Below, piece by piece: positions 5,052-7,087 of a stretch of 7,087 nt of DNA. The translations under genes and the position numbers were made by a program. The stretch's first letter is position 1; every line of letters begins with the position of its first letter. Location of the stretch: positions 1-7,087 of the forward strand of contig DATKQI010000211.1 in assembly GCA_035532755.1 (NCBI GenBank), read 5' to 3'. The notes beneath the pieces are model-generated. The model was not told the origin of the DNA. It did no database searches and saw only the letters and a list, made by a program, of their open reading frames with translations. This stretch comes from DATKQI01 sp035532755. GTDB lineage: Bacteria; Pseudomonadota; Alphaproteobacteria; Acetobacterales; Acetobacteraceae.

Positions 5052-7087
5052 ATGAGCCACCCCGCGCCGCCCGTTCTTCCAGATGCGCCGGCGGTGGTGG
5101 CCGGCCATGGCCGCGCGGCGATCGTCACGCCCGATGGCGAGGTTCTCCTGCTGCCGGCCGAGGAAGCCGCCGCAAGGCTGCGCCGCCTGCCGCCGCCGCT
5201 GCTGGTGCACGGCCCGGCCACCTGGCGGCGGCTCGGCATCCGCCCCCTGCCGGCATTCGACCTGCTGGAGCTGTTCTGCTTCGCCCGGCCCGCCCACGCC
5301 GCCACGCCCACCCCGCGCGGCCTCGCCCTCGCGCTCGATCTGCCGGTGCCGAAGCCCGGGCTGGAGAACGCCGCCGCCATCCTGCCGGATCTAGCCGAGG
5401 CGCTGCTCGCCCATCTGGCCGCCGGACGCGACCTTCCGGCCAACCGCGATGCCGCGGGGCTCGCGGCCCGCATGGGCCGGGCCGGCTGGGGCTGGGGGCC
5501 GTTCGCCGCCGCCGCCCTCGGCCAGCCGCACGCCGCCGGTACCACGGAAGGGCTGCGCATCTGGAAGCGCCTGCCGGAGTGGGAGGAGCGCGCGCCGCCG
5601 CCGCCGCCCTCCTCCCACACCGTGCTGCCGGCCGAGGCGCGGCGGCGGCTCGCCGACCTGCTCGGCCCGGATGCCGAACAGCGCCCCGGCCAGGGAGACT
5701 ACGCCTCGGCCGCCGCCGCCGCATTCGCCCCGCGCCTGGTTCAGGGCGCGCCGCACCTGGTGCTGGCCGAGGCCGGCACCGGCACCGGCAAGACCATCGG
5801 CTACCTGGCCCCCGCCAGCGTCTGGGCGGAGAAGAACCGCGGCACGGTCTGGGTCAGCACCTTCACCCGCCACCTGCAGCGGCAGATCGAGGGCGAGCTG
5901 GGCCGCCTGTATCCCGACCCGGTGCAACGACGCGCCAAGGTGGTGATCCGCAAGGGCCGCGAGAACTACCTCTGTCTGCTGAACCTGGAGGACGCTGTGG
6001 CCAGTGCCACCGGCGGGTTCATTCAGACGCAGACGATCCCCCTCGGCCTGATCGCCCGCTGGGCCATGGCCACGGAGGACGGCGACATTCAGGGCGGCGA
6101 TCTGCCTGGCTGGCTGGCCGAACTGTACGGCGCGCCGCTGCTCGCCGCGCTGGCGGACCGCCGCGGGGAGTGCATCCACGCCGCCTGCCCACACTGGCGG
6201 CGCTGCTTCGTCGAGCACTCCATCCGCCGCGCGCGCACCGCCGAACTGGTGGTGGCGAACCATGCGCTGGTGATGACCCAGGCGGCGTGGGGTGGGCTGG
6301 ACGACAGCACCGTGCCCACGCGCTACGTGTTCGACGAAGGCCACCACGTGTTCGACGCCGCCGACAGCGCCTTCGCTGCCACGCTGTCGGGTCTGGAAAC
6401 CGCGGAGCTGCGCCGCTGGCTGCGCGGCGCGGAAGGTGGCCGCTCGCGGGCCCGCGGCCTGCGCCGCCGCATCGAGGAACTGGTGGTCGACCGCCCGGAG
6501 CTGGAAGCCCCGCTGGATGCGGCACTGCAGGCCGCCCAGGCGCTGCCCGCGCCCGGCTGGTCCGCGCGGCTGGGCGAGCAAAGCCCGGAACTCGTCGGCA
6601 TCGACGCTGGCCGGCCCAATCCTACCGAGGCGCTGCTGCGGCTGATGCGCCACCAGTTGCTCGCGCGCCTGCGGGGCAGCGAGCCATCCCGCGCCTGGGG
6701 CACGCAGGAATGCGACCTGTTCCCGGTCGATCTCGACCTGGAAGCGGCGGCGCAGCGCCTGGACCGCGCCCTGGGCCGCGTCGCCGAACCGCTGACCCGG
6801 TTGCGCGAGCGCCTGCTCGGCCGCCTCGATGACGAGGCGGAGGACATGGACGCCGGCACGCGCAATCGCATCGAGGCGGTCGGCCGCTCGCTGCTCCGGC
6901 GGGCGCTGAACCCGCTCGCCGCTTGGCAGGCGATGCTGCGCCACCTGAGCGAACCCGAAGCCGCGCCCGGCACGCTGCCGGCGCATGTGTTCTTCCTGCG
7001 GCTGGACCGCCGGCCGGACCGGCAGGAGGTCGATGTCGGCCTGCACCGGCACTGGCTGGATCCCACCGTGCCGTTCGCCGCCACGCT
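5052..7087 (+). CDS. DinG/Rad3-type ATP-dependent DNA helicase, N-terminal 678 residues
   Basis: A superfamily 2 helicase of the DinG/XPD group, expected to unwind DNA 5' to 3' during repair or R-loop removal. The window holds 678 codons and ends inside the gene; the C-terminal motor domain is missing. A ~190-residue N-terminal region ends in a Pro-rich linker (182-186). Next come a Q-motif-like RPGQ (211-214), Walker A AEAGTGTGKT (239-248), STFTRHLQRQ (motif Ia), VVANHAL (around 403) and the DEAH-type box DEGHH (428-432). Cys308, Cys374, Cys379 and Cys385 sit between Walker A and DEGHH in the C-x65-C-x4-C-x5-C spacing expected for the 4Fe-4S ligands of this family. The segment after DEGHH is an Arg/Leu/Ala-rich helical insert (arch-like). 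The ATG at 5052 has no Shine-Dalgarno; the next Met in frame is residue 141. It diverges from lysK. Longer open frames over this region on both strands are GC-driven shadows. Confidence 0.93.
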   Translation, partial: MSHPAPPVLPDAPAVVAGHGRAAIVTPDGEVLLLPAEEAAARLRRLPPPLLVHGPATWRRLGIRPLPAFDLLELFCFARPAHAATPTPRGLALALDLPVPKPGLENAAAILPDLAEALLAHLAAGRDLPANRDAAGLAARMGRAGWGWGPFAAAALGQPHAAGTTEGLRIWKRLPEWEERAPPPPPSSHTVLPAEARRRLADLLGPDAEQRPGQGDYASAAAAAFAPRLVQGAPHLVLAEAGTGTGKTIGYLAPASVWAEKNRGTVWVSTFTRHLQRQIEGELGRLYPDPVQRRAKVVIRKGRENYLCLLNLEDAVASATGGFIQTQTIPLGLIARWAMATEDGDIQGGDLPGWLAELYGAPLLAALADRRGECIHAACPHWRRCFVEHSIRRARTAELVVANHALVMTQAAWGGLDDSTVPTRYVFDEGHHVFDAADSAFAATLSGLETAELRRWLRGAEGGRSRARGLRRRIEELVVDRPELEAPLDAALQAAQALPAPGWSARLGEQSPELVGIDAGRPNPTEALLRLMRHQLLARLRGSEPSRAWGTQECDLFPVDLDLEAAAQRLDRALGRVAEPLTRLRERLLGRLDDEAEDMDAGTRNRIEAVGRSLLRRALNPLAAWQAMLRHLSEPEAAPGTLPAHVFFLRLDRRPDRQEVDVGLHRHWLDPTVPFAAT

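Noticed and set aside
5590..5606. CCG trinucleotide run as an unstable repeat
   Set aside because: Only about five units, encoding a Pro linker between domains; ordinary in high-GC genes.
5015..6832. 605-codon open frame on the plus strand overlapping the helicase
   Set aside because: It is Arg/Pro/Ala-rich low-complexity translation in a different frame from the one carrying Walker A, the Fe-S cysteines and DEGHH; a GC-rich shadow.
5391..7052. 553-codon open frame antisense to the helicase
   Set aside because: No recognisable motif, composition typical of the complement of a high-GC gene, and the sense frame is clearly coding.

Overview
The window looks like chromosomal DNA from an alphaproteobacterium, most likely a sphingomonad. 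The evidence is very high GC with strong C/G third-position bias, a class I (archaeal-type) lysyl-tRNA synthetase, and a DinG/XPD-like helicase with an extra N-terminal domain. The first ~140 bases are visibly richer in A/T than the rest and hold the tail of an IS630-type transposase, so the left edge is an insertion-sequence junction. This assignment comes from reading protein motifs, not from a database search.

Layout from left to right. (a) Positions 1-141: end of an IS630-family element whose probable right end runs into the stop codon of the next gene. (b) Positions 139-1657, minus strand: a two-gene operon made of a PuuD-like class I glutamine amidotransferase/hydrolase (GTG start, strong Shine-Dalgarno) and, 4 nt downstream, a short-chain dehydrogenase-like protein that lacks the usual catalytic Tyr and Lys. 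(c) Positions 1762-3023, minus strand: a Bcr/CflA-type MFS drug exporter, preceded by a possible 21-residue leader peptide that overlaps its start (ATGA) and begins inside a perfect 11-bp inverted repeat. (d) Positions 3096-3311, minus strand: a 71-residue glycine-zipper lipoprotein with a GTG start. (e) Positions 3427-4992, minus strand: class I lysyl-tRNA synthetase. (f) Positions 5052-7087, plus strand and running off the window: a DinG/Rad3-type ATP-dependent DNA helicase with Walker A, DEGHH box and four candidate Fe-S cysteines.

The synthetase and helicase diverge from a 59-bp spacer in which each gene has a -10-like hexamer exactly 6 nt before its ATG. Transcription would then begin at or next to the first base of both start codons, predicting two leaderless mRNAs from overlapping promoters. 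The neighbouring genes do not form one obvious pathway; the hydrolase/SDR pair is the clearest co-transcribed unit. I see no RNA genes, CRISPR array, prophage or defence island. All gene-free gaps are under 150 bp. The most interesting signals are regulatory (the divergent leaderless pair and the hairpin/leader peptide before the exporter) and two apparently degenerate enzyme domains (the SDR active site and the helicase N-terminus).
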